A DNA stretch of 64,000 nt from Pseudanabaena sp. BC1403 (GCF_002914585.1 NZ_PDDM01000019.1:42398-106397); one strand, 5' to 3'; positions 32,274-42,100 are shown, counted from the first letter of the stretch. Notes: generated from the letters alone by a model not told the origin. Made by a program: numbers and translations.

Positions 32274-33437
32274 GTGGACATTCAAATTGGGCGTGGTAAA
32301 ACTGCACGCAGAGCCTATGGCATCGACGAAATTGCATTAGTGCCAGGGGGCAAGACTCTCGATCCCAACGTTGCCAATACATTTTGGGAAGTTGGAGGAA
32401 TTCGTCGCGAAATTCCGATTATTGCTAGTGCAATGGATGGTGTAATCGATGTTGATATGGCGGTAAGACTCTCGGAGTTAGGTGCATTAGGGGTAATCAA
32501 TCTTGATGGTATCCAAACCCGCTATGACGATCCGACTCCAATTTTAGAAAAAATTGCCTCAGTGGGAGTTAATGAGTTTGTAGCGCTTATGCAACAACTC
32601 TATGCCGAACCTGTAAAGGCTGAACTCATTCAAAAACGTATTCGCGAAATTAAAGAAAAAGGTGGTATTGCTTGCGCCAGTAGCATTCCTGTTAACGCCT
32701 TTAAATATGGTGCGATCGCTGCTGAAGCTGGTTGCGACCTATTTTTCTTACAATCCACAGTCGTCTCTACTACTCACATTGCCGCCGAAGGACTAGTCTC
32801 CCTCGATCTCGCTAAATTCTGCCGAGAAATGCCGATCCCTGTCTTGATGGGTAACTGCGTCACTTACGATGTCACCCTAGAACTTTTAAGAGCAGGTGCA
32901 GCGGGTGTACTTGTTGGTATTGGTCCTGGAGCCGCATGTACATCTAGAGGGGTGCTTGGTGTAGGTATTCCTCAAGCCACAGCGGTAGCAGACTGTGCAG
33001 CCGCCCGTGAAGACTTTTTTAAAGAAACTGGCAAGTATGTACCAATCATTGCCGATGGCGGCTTGATTACTGGGGGTGATATTTGCAAATCGATCGCCTG
33101 TGGAGCCGATGCCGTAATGATCGGATCTCCCTTTGCTAGAGCCAAAGAAGCACCAGGTCGTGGCTTTCATTGGGGGATGGCAACACCGAGTCCTGTATTG
33201 CCTCGCGGAACCAGAATTCGAGTTGGTACAACAGGCTCACTAGAACAAATTTTGCGTGGCCCAGCGGGACTTGACGATGGCACTCACAACCTCTTAGGAG
33301 CACTTAAAACCAGTATGGGAACTCTAGGAGCGGCAACTATCCGAGAAATGCAACAGGTTGAAGTAGTAATTGCGCCATCACTTTTAACTGAGGGTAAAGT
33401 TTACCAAAAAGCCCAACAGCTTGGTATGGGCAAATAA
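32274..33437 (+). CDS. guaB3: IMP dehydrogenase-related protein, GuaB3 family
   Basis: 387 residues, starting with GTG (VDIQIGRGKTARRAYGIDEIALVPG is the conserved start). TIM-barrel with the catalytic Cys loop GPGAACTSRGVLG (~222), followed by ADGGLITGGDICKSIACGADAVMIGSPFARAKEAPG. It lacks the CBS pair of classical GuaB. Family members from cyanobacteria and actinobacteria oxidise IMP to XMP or are annotated as GMP reductase-like; the first is the better-supported role. The 258-bp upstream spacer is AT-rich and shows no clear element. Confidence 0.9.
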   Translation: MDIQIGRGKTARRAYGIDEIALVPGGKTLDPNVANTFWEVGGIRREIPIIASAMDGVIDVDMAVRLSELGALGVINLDGIQTRYDDPTPILEKIASVGVNEFVALMQQLYAEPVKAELIQKRIREIKEKGGIACASSIPVNAFKYGAIAAEAGCDLFFLQSTVVSTTHIAAEGLVSLDLAKFCREMPIPVLMGNCVTYDVTLELLRAGAAGVLVGIGPGAACTSRGVLGVGIPQATAVADCAAAREDFFKETGKYVPIIADGGLITGGDICKSIACGADAVMIGSPFARAKEAPGRGFHWGMATPSPVLPRGTRIRVGTTGSLEQILRGPAGLDDGTHNLLGALKTSMGTLGAATIREMQQVEVVIAPSLLTEGKVYQKAQQLGMGK

Positions 33438-33478
33438 ATAAGGTAAAAGGCTTGCATGGCAAGCCTTTTACCTTATTT
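33436..33478 (+). terminator. Terminator after guaB3
   Basis: AAATAAGGTAAAAGGCTTGC and complement, loop ATG, starting at the guaB3 stop. Confidence 0.8.
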
Positions 33479-33518
33479 AACAAATTACAGTAATTTAGGT
33501 ATTATCAAAAAAAACTAT

Positions 33519-33896
33519 ATGCCCAAAATCCTGCTGGTAGAAGATAATGAGATGAATCGCGATATGCTATCACGCAGACTAGTACGTCGCGGGTTTGATG
33601 TTGTAGTTGCCGTTGATGGTGCGGCGGGGGTAATAACTGCCCAAGCAGAACTACCTGATCTTATTGTTATGGATATGAGTCTACCAGTATTAGATGGGTG
33701 GGAAGCTACAAAACGATTGAAGCAAATAACTGCTACTCAAAATATTCCTATTATTGGTTGCTCAGCACATGCTATGGTCGGCGATCGCGAAAGAGGGATT
33801 GAAGCTGGTTGTGATGATTACGACACCAAACCCATAGAGTTTGCACGACTATTAGGAAAAATTGAGCATCTATTAAAAAAGTATGTCAGAAATTAA
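33519..33896 (+). CDS. CheY-like response regulator
   Basis: 125 residues from MPKILLVEDNEMNRDMLSRRL; an upstream start at 33456 would lie in the terminator. Acidic pocket VEDN, phospho-Asp in LIVMDMSLP (~53), Thr/Ser in IIGCSAH and Lys in YDTKPIEF (~104). A stand-alone receiver, overlapping the next gene by 14 bp. DivK-like in organisation before a PleD-like protein. Confidence 0.9.
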   Translation: MPKILLVEDNEMNRDMLSRRLVRRGFDVVVAVDGAAGVITAQAELPDLIVMDMSLPVLDGWEATKRLKQITATQNIPIIGCSAHAMVGDRERGIEAGCDDYDTKPIEFARLLGKIEHLLKKYVRN

Positions 33897-34890
33897 CGAG
33901 GCAAAGTTATTAGTTATTGATGATGATCCGATGAATCGAGAGATTCTCTATCGCCATTTAAGAAACTTAGGATATTCAGATATTACTTTGACTGATGGGG
34001 GCAAAAGTGGACTAGAAATAGTTGCCTCGAATTCAATAGATTTAATCTTGCTGGATATGATGATGCCAGTAATGAATGGTTTAGAAACACTAACTCACCT
34101 TAAAGCCAATTTCCAATCGCGGGTGATTCCAGTAATTATTATTTCTGCGTTAGATGAAAAAGAAATGATGCTTAATTGTATTCAAAAGGGGGCTGAAGAT
34201 TACTTGATCAAGCCCTACGATCGCGTTCTTCTCAAAGCAAGGGTAAGTGCTTGTCTTGAGAAGAAAATATTGCACGATCGCGAAGTCTTAAATAATCAGA
34301 AACTAGAGGCAGCGTATAAAGAGCTCGCCATTGCATATCATGATTTAGAAGTTGTTAAAAATGAGTTAGAAGCACTATCGCATCGCGATGGATTAACTGG
34401 TATTGCCAATCGCCGCTACTTTGATACTACACTCGAAAGAGAATGGAACGCAGCCCATAGAGAAAAAAAACGTCTCTCTCTCATATTATTTGATATAGAC
34501 TATTTTAAGAAATATAATGATACCTATGGACATCTAGCGGGAGATGACTGTCTATGTCAGGTGGCAATTACTGCTTCGCAGGTGATCAAACGCCCTAGGG
34601 ATACGTTAGCAAGGTATGGAGGTGAAGAGTTTGCAATAATTTTGCCTGATACGAATGAAGTAGGAGCCGCGTTTTGTGCTGAACAAATTCGTTATGCTAT
34701 TGAAAACCTCAATATAAGTCATAGCTCTTCACAGATAAATTCTTGTGTTACCGCTAGTATAGGAACGTCAACTATCTGCCCTCATGAACAAATTTCCACA
34801 GCGCAACAATTAATTAAAGAAGCGGACTTAGCCCTGTATCAGGCAAAACGAGAGGGGAGAAATTGCGTAAAAGTATGGTCAACGAACTGA
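33883..34890 (+). CDS. Receiver-GGDEF response regulator (PleD-like)
   Basis: 335 residues. Receiver ~1-125 (phospho-Asp in LILLDMMMP), a coiled-coil linker ~130-165, GGDEF domain ~165-335 with LTGIANRRYFD, DIDYFKKYNDTYGH and the active motif RYGGEEFAIILPD. Phosphorylation should promote dimerisation and cyclic di-GMP synthesis. It shares the NR(E/D)(I/M)L motif after the acidic pocket with both flanking receivers. Confidence 0.92.
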   Translation: MSEINEAKLLVIDDDPMNREILYRHLRNLGYSDITLTDGGKSGLEIVASNSIDLILLDMMMPVMNGLETLTHLKANFQSRVIPVIIISALDEKEMMLNCIQKGAEDYLIKPYDRVLLKARVSACLEKKILHDREVLNNQKLEAAYKELAIAYHDLEVVKNELEALSHRDGLTGIANRRYFDTTLEREWNAAHREKKRLSLILFDIDYFKKYNDTYGHLAGDDCLCQVAITASQVIKRPRDTLARYGGEEFAIILPDTNEVGAAFCAEQIRYAIENLNISHSSSQINSCVTASIGTSTICPHEQISTAQQLIKEADLALYQAKREGRNCVKVWSTN

Positions 34891-34928
34891 TAATCAAATA
34901 TTGGAATTTTAAATAGCGGGTGGCAAAA

Positions 34929-35633
34929 ATGGGAATTCAAAATTTTCAAGTATTGATTGTTGATGACAATGAAATAAATCGCGATATGCTTGCTCGACGT
35001 TTGCATAGAAGAGATTTTAATTTGTCAATGGCTGTTGATGGACGAGAAGCTTTGTCAATGATTCAAGTAAATCTCTATGATCTGATCTTACTGGACATCA
35101 TGATGCCTGAAATTGATGGATATGCAGTTCTCAAATATTTGAAAGAAAACTCAAGATTCCGAGACATTCCTGTAATTATGATTTCAGCGATCGAAGAGAT
35201 GGACAGCGTCATGAAATGTATGGAAATAGGAGCTGATGACTACCTTACTAAGCCATTCGATCCTGAGATGTTAAAAGCCGCAATTAATCGTTGTCTACCT
35301 GACAGGGGGAAATATTCAAATACTCCGCCAATTCCCAATCAACAAGTTTCTGGATTATCTAGTCCTAGTTTTGCAAATTTTAGTGCACAAAGTTCTGAGT
35401 TTAAATTACCCGAAGATACGACTCGTGGGACTTCAACCTCATCAATTAGCATTGATGAGGTTGTCTATCGTATTATGCAGTCAGGAACGATTAGCCGAAA
35501 AGGATATTTGTATTTTAGTAAAGCAATTTTCAATGCTTTATTTGAGAATTCAGGATTAACTGATCAAGAGGTTTATCAAATTTACTCAGTATTTGATGCA
35601 ATTCAATCAGGAAAAGTTAGAGTAGGTGAATGA
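34929..35633 (+). CDS. Response regulator with uncharacterised C-terminal domain
   Basis: 234 residues from ATG at 34929 (a GTG nine bases earlier is possible). Receiver ~1-125 (VDDNEINRDMLARRL, LILLDIMMP, LTKPFD). After a Pro/Ser-rich linker the C-terminal ~75 residues (DEVVYRIMQSGTISRKGYLYFSK..., then LTDQEVYQIYSVFDAIQSGKVRV) form a small helical domain I do not recognise, perhaps an output or docking module. Third of three consecutive receivers, 38 bp after the second. Confidence 0.85.
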   Translation: MGIQNFQVLIVDDNEINRDMLARRLHRRDFNLSMAVDGREALSMIQVNLYDLILLDIMMPEIDGYAVLKYLKENSRFRDIPVIMISAIEEMDSVMKCMEIGADDYLTKPFDPEMLKAAINRCLPDRGKYSNTPPIPNQQVSGLSSPSFANFSAQSSEFKLPEDTTRGTSTSSISIDEVVYRIMQSGTISRKGYLYFSKAIFNALFENSGLTDQEVYQIYSVFDAIQSGKVRVGE

Positions 35634-35642
35634 AACTACTCG

Positions 35643-35683
35643 CCAAAGAGAGTTGCGCCGCTTTGCGGCGCAACTCTCTTTGG
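35643..35683. terminator. Palindromic bidirectional terminator
   Basis: CCAAAGAGAGTTGCGCCGC and complement, loop TTT, then GGTTTTA tail. Lies between convergent genes. Confidence 0.75.
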
Positions 35684-35687
35684 GGTT

Positions 35688-36122
35688 TTATTTCTTTTTA
35701 GTTATGCTGTTGAAGTATTCCTTAGCCTTAGCAAAAGCATACTTCACTCTATCGCCAATTGTTGGATCAGGTAAAACTGCAACTGTAACTTCCTCATCAG
35801 GAAAATCTTTCAGACGATAGCCATATTCCAGATTATCTTTGAACTTCCGCAAGATAGGATACAAACGAATTGCGCCCTTCAACAATTCTGCTTCCTGTTG
35901 AAATATAGCCTGACTAATTTTATTACTACGTTCTACTGCCATCGAACCCGCAGGAACCCATTCCTTCCCCTTGATGCGGATAAAAATGTTGAACTCAGGT
36001 AAACCCTTGTCCTTCATCTCATCATATCTACTAGCAGCAGCCTCACGCTTGTTTGGAGATTTCTTCTTTTTCTTGGGCTGCCCAGAGACTTGCCCAAACC
36101 CTGATGCCTTAGTTTCAGACAT
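35688..36122 (-). CDS. HHL1-like protein
   Basis: 144 residues. Lys-rich start, then NKREAAASRYDEMKDKGLPEFNIFIRIKGKEWVPAGSMAV and QAIFQQEAELLKGAIRLYPIL, the conserved core of proteins related to plant HYPERSENSITIVE TO HIGH LIGHT 1, which supports photosystem II repair. Unlike the plant protein it has no visible membrane helix. The cyanobacterial role is presumed from homology. Confidence 0.8.
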   Translation of the reverse strand: MSETKASGFGQVSGQPKKKKKSPNKREAAASRYDEMKDKGLPEFNIFIRIKGKEWVPAGSMAVERSNKISQAIFQQEAELLKGAIRLYPILRKFKDNLEYGYRLKDFPDEEVTVAVLPDPTIGDRVKYAFAKAKEYFNSITKKK

Positions 36123-36285
36123 TTTTTACCTTATATATTTCTAGAAATAAGTTTTTTATAAATATGTGAATTAAGTTAAGTTGCTTAAATTTTATATTTA
36201 ACAAAAGTTTACTTTAGTCTATGGTTCAAAAACAATCTGTCTTTAGAAACGCGATCGCTCTTTCTATCGACCGAGATTAGTGGTC

Positions 36286-36317
36286 ATAAAAAAGCCGCCT
36301 TAAGGCGGCTTTTTTAT
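36286..36317 (-). terminator. Terminator of hemA
   Basis: ATAAAAAAGCCGCC and complement around TTA-like loop, one base from the hemA stop, with T tract on the minus-strand exit. Confidence 0.85.
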
Positions 36318-37619
36318 TTACCCTTCTTTGAGTTGGCTAGATGGCGAATCTAGGTCGAAAAGTACTTGTAACATTTGCATTGCACGGCGGCGCGTCTCAA
36401 TGTCTTGTTGAGCACGTAACTGAACCATCGGATCATGCAAGATCTTGTTGATGATGCCACGAGTCATACTCTCGATTACATCTTGATGTTTGTCCGCGAA
36501 GTCATTACCGAGACGAGATAGAGCTTTTTCCATTTCTTGCTCGCGAATGATTTCTAGCTTTTGACGGAGCTTGCTGATCGTGGGTACAGTCTCTAGCGAT
36601 CGCCACCACATATCAAACTCAGCCACACAACCTTCCAACAAAATCTCAGCTTGCATCGCCATTTGACGGCGGCTTTCTTGATTTCCTGCTACCACTGCTT
36701 GCAAATCATCGACGTTGAAAGCTCTAGTGTTTGGTAGCTCTTTAACATCAGAACTGATATTGCGGGGTACAGAAATATCAATAAGGGTCAAACCAGTGTG
36801 ATTTCGGGCGATCGCTTCGAGATTTTGGCGGCTAAGAATCACTTCAGTCGAAGCAGTACTGGTAAATACAAGATCGGAAATTGCCATACAATCTAACATT
36901 TGATCCAATGGACGGATATCAAATTCTGCATCGCTAGTCTCAAATTCTTTGAGCATCGCCGCAGCGCGATCGCGCGATCGATTTACGATCGCAATTTTTT
37001 GTGCTCCTTTAGAAATTAAATGTTTCACCAACAGGCGAGACATTTTGCCTGCACCGATAATTGTCGTGTGCTTATCAGATAAATTTTGTAACTTGATTTG
37101 AGCAAGCTCCACCGCAGCAGAACTGATCGACACCGCACCCGTTCCAATTTCGGTCTCAGTCCGAACTCGCTTACCCGCTGACAAAGATTGTTTAAAAAGT
37201 TGATTGAGAATCCGACCTGCACCATTATGTTGCTGGGCGAGCCGATGCGTATTTTTGACTTGTGCGAGAATTTGTCCCTCGCCAAGCACCAGACTATCTA
37301 AACCCGAAGCAACTCGCATCAGGTGAGTCACGGCATCTTGACGGAGCAGAATAAACAGATAGCGACGTAGGAACTGTAGAGGTAGTTGGCTAAACTCAGA
37401 AAGAAACTGCATAATTTCGCGAATACCACTTTCGGCTTCGCTAGTAACCACATATAACTCTAAGCGGTTACAGGTGCTTAAGATAGCAGCTTCTTCTATA
37501 CTCGGATAGCTCATTAGTTGAGCGATCGCAGCTTCCATGCGATCTTCGGGAATGCTCAACTTTTCCCGTACTTCCACAGTCGCGGTTTTGTGACTCAAGC
37601 CAACAACTGCAATATTCAT
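36318..37619 (-). CDS. hemA: Glutamyl-tRNA reductase
   Basis: 433 residues. It reduces glutamyl-tRNA(Glu) to glutamate-1-semialdehyde with NADPH, the first committed step to heme, chlorophyll and phycobilins. Start [21 protein letters not shown], catalytic Cys in [12 protein letters not shown] (~49), [18 protein letters not shown] site [15 protein letters not shown] and C-terminal dimerisation helices are all present. The start codon directly follows the AAATGCG region at 37620. Monocistronic, as the upstream spacer carries a repeat element. Confidence 0.97.
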   Translation of the reverse strand: MNIAVVGLSHKTATVEVREKLSIPEDRMEAAIAQLMSYPSIEEAAILSTCNRLELYVVTSEAESGIREIMQFLSEFSQLPLQFLRRYLFILLRQDAVTHLMRVASGLDSLVLGEGQILAQVKNTHRLAQQHNGAGRILNQLFKQSLSAGKRVRTETEIGTGAVSISSAAVELAQIKLQNLSDKHTTIIGAGKMSRLLVKHLISKGAQKIAIVNRSRDRAAAMLKEFETSDAEFDIRPLDQMLDCMAISDLVFTSTASTEVILSRQNLEAIARNHTGLTLIDISVPRNISSDVKELPNTRAFNVDDLQAVVAGNQESRRQMAMQAEILLEGCVAEFDMWWRSLETVPTISKLRQKLEIIREQEMEKALSRLGNDFADKHQDVIESMTRGIINKILHDPMVQLRAQQDIETRRRAMQMLQVLFDLDSPSSQLKEG

Positions 37620-37836
37620 ATCGTAAATGCGTTTCTTAATTAAGAACTGGACTAGAAATAATTATCTTATGGGAAGAGCTTATCAGGAGATAGCTACCAC
37701 TGTCGTAGGTACTTATTACTCCTTAACTTTATGTTACAGAAAAGGCAAGTGGCATAACCTACTTGTTCTAAATTAAGACTTCCTCCAAAAAGTTTCGGTA
37801 AGTACCTGTTCGAGCAAAGGTTGCATTTTGACTTTA

Positions 37837-38163
37837 AGAAACCATTTAAGAATTACTTTCTGCGGTCAAAAGCTCTAAGAGATCCCCCTCAATCCCCCTT
37901 AAAAAGGGGGAAGAATTTAATTCTCCCCCCTTTTTAAGCTACCGTGTACACACAAGTCAACTGTCTACGTTTCGATTTATCTCAGCCCCCTAAATCCCCC
38001 AATTCTGGGGGACTTTGAAAGAATTTTATTTTCTTGTTCCCCCAGAATTGGGGGTTAGGGGGCGATTAATTGTTGACTTGAATAGGTTTTATGACTTGTG
38101 TGTACACCGTAGCCTTTTTAAGGGGGGCTGGGGGGGGATCTAGACAATTTTTAAATGGTTTCT
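37837..38163 (-). mobile_element. Family E MITE, copy 2, interrupted, inverted
   Basis: Reverse complement of the copy at 20776, including the inner insertion at the same base. Terminal repeats AGAAACCATTTAAGAATT. The two inverted copies bracket 16.7 kb. The remainder of the 37620-38432 spacer holds only hairpins. Confidence 0.9.
37938..38113 (-). mobile_element. Inner 176-bp element, copy 2
   Basis: Same element as 20824-20999. Here the direct repeat is a clean 8 bp, CTTTTTAA at 37930-37937 and 38114-38121. Confidence 0.9.
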
Positions 38164-38269
38164 AAGATAAGGTTGTCAAAGCTAGCCATCTCTTAAAGTT
38201 AAAGTCAATTTTTTAAAGTCAATTTTTGGCTTTTATTTTTTCAATAGCTTTTATCCAAGTTCCCTGCTT

Positions 38270-38312
38270 AATAGATAGTGGCAGCGAGAAGACACGCTGC
38301 TACTATCTATTG
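38270..38312. repeat. Variable-stem palindrome
   Basis: TAGATAGTGGCAGCG and imperfect complement, followed by TTGGGTTTTAG, the recurring tail. Confidence 0.65.
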
Positions 38313-38367
38313 GGTTTTAGTTTTGTCCTAACCATAAATGGCTGTAGTGATAAAACAAATAAAAAAC

Positions 38368-38408
38368 ATAAAAATAGGTATGGGACTTTGCCCCATACCT
38401 ATTTTTAT
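38368..38408 (-). terminator. Terminator of glpX
   Basis: ATAAAAATAGGTATGGG and complement around ACTTTG, 24 bp beyond the glpX stop. Confidence 0.8.
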
Positions 38409-38432
38409 ACTGAAATCAAAGAAAACTAATAA

Positions 38433-39476
38433 TTAACGGAGATTAATAGTCTTAGGCTTGTCGCTAGTCAAGTGGATTGTATCTACAAAACGAGCAGTCT
38501 TCGATTGAGTCGAGATTACCAAAGATTGAGTACGGCAACCGCCAGCAAAGAAACGGACACCTTCCATTAAAGTACCAGGAGTGATGCCACATCCAGCAAA
38601 CAAGACATCCTTACCACAAGCCAATTCGTTAGCATCATAGACCTTATCGCCATCTTCGATGCCCATTTCCTTGAGACGAAGCAAGTTACCTTCGCGAGTC
38701 CACTTAGCACTTTCAGGTGTATTAACTTCGGCTGGATCATAAACTAGACGACCTTGGAAATGTCCACCCAAGCAACGCATTGCGGCTGCCGAGATGACAC
38801 CTTCAGGAGCAGCACCGATGCCCATCAAAGCATGGATGTTTGTACCAGCAAAACCACAGCAAATTGCTGCCGATACATCACCATCGCTGATCAAACGTAC
38901 ACGAGCTCCTGCTGCACGGATTTCGGAGATCAAGGATTTGTGACGAGGACGATCCATAACAACGACCACTAATTCTTCGATCGCACGACCTAGACATTCA
39001 GAAAGAATTTGTAAATTTTTGGTTGGTGTGTTGCGGATATCTACATGACCTTTTGCGGCAGGTGGTGCAGCTAGTTTATCCATATAAAAGTCAGGTGCTT
39101 GGAACAAGCCACCACGCTCAGAGATGGCAAGAACTGCCATTGAGCCATTTTGACCGTAAGCAACGAGGTTTGTGCCTTCGCAAGGGTCAACAGCGATATC
39201 GATTTCTTGTAATTCTTCGATTGTACAGAATTCGGCAGCGTTTTCCTGTGTGCAGATACCAACTTCTTCGCCGATGTATAGCATAGGTGCTTCGTCTCTC
39301 TCACCTTCGCCAATGACGATACGTCCGCGCATATGAATCTTGTTCATACGTTCGCGCATTGCTTCAACTGCGGCTTCGTCGGCTTCGTCTTTTTTGCCCA
39401 AACCCATCCACTTTGAAGATGCGATCGCTGCTTGCTCAACAACCTCAATAATCTCAAGACTGATTGTACTATCCAT
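38433..39476 (-). CDS. glpX: Class II fructose-1,6-/sedoheptulose-1,7-bisphosphatase
   Basis: 347 residues. The bifunctional cyanobacterial Calvin-cycle enzyme that removes the C1 phosphate from fructose- and sedoheptulose-bisphosphate. [18 protein letters not shown] and [26 protein letters not shown] hold the metal ligands (Asp, Glu), [14 protein letters not shown] and [13 protein letters not shown] follow, typical of GlpX. It is the F-I type essential for carbon fixation and normally light-induced through redox control. Confidence 0.96.
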   Translation of the reverse strand: MDSTISLEIIEVVEQAAIASSKWMGLGKKDEADEAAVEAMRERMNKIHMRGRIVIGEGERDEAPMLYIGEEVGICTQENAAEFCTIEELQEIDIAVDPCEGTNLVAYGQNGSMAVLAISERGGLFQAPDFYMDKLAAPPAAKGHVDIRNTPTKNLQILSECLGRAIEELVVVVMDRPRHKSLISEIRAAGARVRLISDGDVSAAICCGFAGTNIHALMGIGAAPEGVISAAAMRCLGGHFQGRLVYDPAEVNTPESAKWTREGNLLRLKEMGIEDGDKVYDANELACGKDVLFAGCGITPGTLMEGVRFFAGGCRTQSLVISTQSKTARFVDTIHLTSDKPKTINLR

Positions 39477-39630
39477 GCGTAGAAATACCTATTTACCTAA
39501 AATTTATAACTATTAAGACTTTGTTACGTTCTAGAAATTTTTAGAACCAGAAAGCAAAATATAAGTTTTGTTGTGTCTTACTACACAACCTCGTAATTAA
39601 GTTTACAGGGCAGAAGGACAAATTAAAACT

Positions 39631-39673
39631 CAAAAGATAGAGTGCGCCGCGAAGCGGTGCACTCTATCTTTTG
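39631..39673. repeat. Variable-stem palindrome
   Basis: CAAAAGATAGAGTGCGCCGC, loop GAA, complement with one G-T pair, then GGGTTTGG. In the spacer between the divergent glpX and purF, so not a terminator by position. Confidence 0.75.
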
Positions 39674-39774
39674 GGTTTGGTTTATTAATTTTGGTTAAGA
39701 AATGCTTAACACTGGTACGATCAAGTAAGGGGCTTTTCTCTTCTACCCAAACTAATGTATTGCGTATAACTGCT

Positions 39775-41304
39775 ATGTTGCCAGACCATTCTGACCATTC
39801 TGTTTTTGCCGATGAGATGCCTGAAAACCTTATAAATCATAGAGATTTTGATAATCTAGTTTTTAATGATGGCAATGAAATTGAGGCTGACAAACCACAG
39901 GAAGCTTGTGGTGTTTTTGGGGTATTAGCGGCAGAAGGGGATGTTGCTAAACTTGTATATTTTGGACTGTATGCCTTACAACATCGTGGTCAGGAATCAG
40001 CAGGTATTACCGTCTACGATGAGCATGGGACGACCCATACATATAAAGCGATGGGATTAGTTGCCCAAGTATTTAATGAAACTATCCTCGCTGAAATGAA
40101 GGGAGCATTAGGAATTGGCCATAATCGCTATTCGACTACAGGTTCGAGCAAGGTTTGCAATGCTCAACCGATTGTTGTTAATACCAGACTGGGTGATTTC
40201 TCACTTGCTCACAATGGCAATTTAGTCAACGCGACAGAGTTACGCGGCGAACTGTCAGCTCAGGGTCACGCACTAGAATCAACTACTGATTCTGAAGGAA
40301 TAGCTTTTGCCGTTAGTGAGGCAGTAGAAGAAGGTAAGGATTGGCAAGAGGCGATTGTAACGGCACTGCGTCGATGTCATGGAGCTTTTAGTTTAGTAAT
40401 GGCGATGCCTAATGCGATCGCAGGAGCAAGAGATTCCTATGGTGTACGTCCTTTGGTAATTGGCAAAACTGAAGATGGTTCTTATGTTTTGTCGTCTGAG
40501 ACATGCGGCTTAGATATTATCGGCGCTGAGTATGTGCGTGAGGTTCTTCCTGGGGAACTGGTGATAATTACGATCGAGAATGGGATTCAATCTTTACAAT
40601 GGGAGGAGGCTAAGCCAAAGCTATGTGTATTTGAGATGATCTATTTTGCAAGACCTGATAGTGTGATGCATGATGAAAGTCTTTATACCTACAGACTGCG
40701 AATCGGTCGCGCATTAGCTAGAGAAAGTTTTGTAGAAGCCGATATTGTGATTGGTGTCCCAGATTCAGGTATTCCTGCGGCGATCGGATTTTCACGAGAG
40801 TCAGGGATTCCTTACGGTGAGGCTTTGATCAAAAACCGTTACGTGGGACGGACTTTCATTCAGCCAACCCAAGCGATGCGAGAATCAGGAATCCGCATGA
40901 AGCTCAATACCCTCAAGGATGTTTTGCAGGGTAAACGGGTAATTGTGATCGATGATTCGATCGTAAGGGGAACGACGAGTCGTAAAATAGTAAGAGCATT
41001 GCGTGAGGCTGGTGCAATTGAGGTACATATGCGTATTTCTTCGCCGCCCGTTACTCACCCTTGTTTTTATGGTATTGATACGGACTCGCAAGATCATTTG
41101 ATTGCTTCACACAATTCTGTCGAGGCGATCGCTAAACAGATTGAGGTCGATACGCTTGCGTATCTCAGTCACGACGAAATGTTAAAAGCGACACAAATTG
41201 ATACCGCGCATTTTTGCACAGCTTGTTTTACTGGGAAATATCCGATTGAAGTTCCTGATAAACTCAAGCGCACCAAACTTATGCTAGAAAATACGGCAAC
41301 ATGA
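39775..41304 (+). CDS. purF: Amidophosphoribosyltransferase
   Basis: 509 residues from MLPDHSDHS; the reading frame is open further upstream but that part is repeat-derived. First enzyme of purine synthesis, transferring glutamine amide nitrogen to PRPP. A propeptide of 44 residues precedes the catalytic Cys45 in EACGVFGV, which becomes the N-terminus after self-cleavage. GHNRYSTTG, the PRPP loop VIVIDDSIVRGTTSRKIV and the iron-sulfur-type ending HFCTACFTGKYP (Bacillus-like) are present. Overlaps the next gene by ATGA. Confidence 0.96.
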   Translation: MLPDHSDHSVFADEMPENLINHRDFDNLVFNDGNEIEADKPQEACGVFGVLAAEGDVAKLVYFGLYALQHRGQESAGITVYDEHGTTHTYKAMGLVAQVFNETILAEMKGALGIGHNRYSTTGSSKVCNAQPIVVNTRLGDFSLAHNGNLVNATELRGELSAQGHALESTTDSEGIAFAVSEAVEEGKDWQEAIVTALRRCHGAFSLVMAMPNAIAGARDSYGVRPLVIGKTEDGSYVLSSETCGLDIIGAEYVREVLPGELVIITIENGIQSLQWEEAKPKLCVFEMIYFARPDSVMHDESLYTYRLRIGRALARESFVEADIVIGVPDSGIPAAIGFSRESGIPYGEALIKNRYVGRTFIQPTQAMRESGIRMKLNTLKDVLQGKRVIVIDDSIVRGTTSRKIVRALREAGAIEVHMRISSPPVTHPCFYGIDTDSQDHLIASHNSVEAIAKQIEVDTLAYLSHDEMLKATQIDTAHFCTACFTGKYPIEVPDKLKRTKLMLENTAT

Positions 41305-41762
41305 CCAAGATCCTCTTTCATCTCGCATTTCCAGTTAAAGATATTCCAAGCACCAAGGCTTTTTATATTGATGGTTTGGGTTGTTTGGCAGGACGCGAGT
41401 CAAGCGACTCGCTGATCATGAGTTTGTATGGTCACCAGTTGGTAGCGCATGTTGATCACGAGAATATAGATTCTCAACGTGGCATCTATCCGCGACATTT
41501 CGGGTTAGTTTTTTATTCCGAAAATAACTGGATGGCTCTGTTAGAAAAAGTTCATGATAAGCGTCTTAAGTTTTATCAAAAACCAAAAATTCGCTTTGTG
41601 GACACTCCTTTAGAGCATCGAACCTTTTTCTTGGCTGATAATTCAGGCAACATTTTAGAATTCAAGCATTACAAATTTGAAAATGCAATTTTTGGTGAGA
41701 CTGATTACAACAAAGTCGGAGATTCAGACTTTGCTCAACAGGTTCCTGTGGTTTCGCATTAA
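41301..41762 (+). CDS. VOC-family (glyoxalase/dioxygenase-like) protein
   Basis: 153 residues. FHLAFPVKDIPSTKAFYIDGLG and FFLADNSGNILEFKHYK are the two VOC modules; His (HLAF), His in RHFGLVF and Glu in LEFKHY are potential metal ligands. Widely annotated as a glyoxalase-like or dioxygenase superfamily protein; substrate unknown. Translationally coupled to purF. Confidence 0.8.
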   Translation: MTKILFHLAFPVKDIPSTKAFYIDGLGCLAGRESSDSLIMSLYGHQLVAHVDHENIDSQRGIYPRHFGLVFYSENNWMALLEKVHDKRLKFYQKPKIRFVDTPLEHRTFFLADNSGNILEFKHYKFENAIFGETDYNKVGDSDFAQQVPVVSH

Positions 41763-41957
41763 TCTGTTGGCAAAATACAAAAAAGAGATGGTGCAAGCAC
41801 CATCTCTTTTTTGTTTAGGATTAATTCCTGCTTTTAACTTCTTACGAAGCATTTGCATTTGCTTTTTCTTTTGGCGTTGGCGAGCAGATCCGCCCTTACC
41901 TTTATCATTTCGACCTTCTTTGCGTGGGGATTCCCATCGCTTGAGTCTTTGGCTCAT
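41724..41957 (-). CDS. Possible small very basic protein
   Basis: 77 residues: SQRLKRWESPRKEGRNDKGKGGSARQRQKKKQ is strongly basic and low in unusual codons, giving it a gene-like look, such as a ribosome- or RNA-binding peptide. Against it, the C-terminal third is read from the terminator hairpin and the 3' end of the VOC gene. A real protein may end near the hairpin through a frameshift I cannot see. Family not recognised. Confidence 0.4.
   Translation of the reverse strand: MSQRLKRWESPRKEGRNDKGKGGSARQRQKKKQMQMLRKKLKAGINPKQKRDGACTISFLYFANRLMRNHRNLLSKV
41778..41813. terminator. Terminator after purF-VOC
   Basis: CAAAAAAGAGATGGTGC and complement, loop AA, followed by T-rich sequence. It also lies inside the possible minus-strand gene at 41724. 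Confidence 0.85.
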
Positions 41958-42100
41958 ATTTTTGTACCGATATTGATTTTTTACAGATAATTTAATACCT
42001 ATTAAATTATTAATCTAATATTACGTTAGCTGACGCAAGAATTACTATCACTCTTGAGAATGAGAGCGCGCTGAGAACGCTCCCTCTTTTAGGTTGATTT

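Noticed and set aside
38226..38429. 67-codon plus-strand frame downstream of glpX
   Set aside because: It spans two hairpins and a terminator and has no family features.
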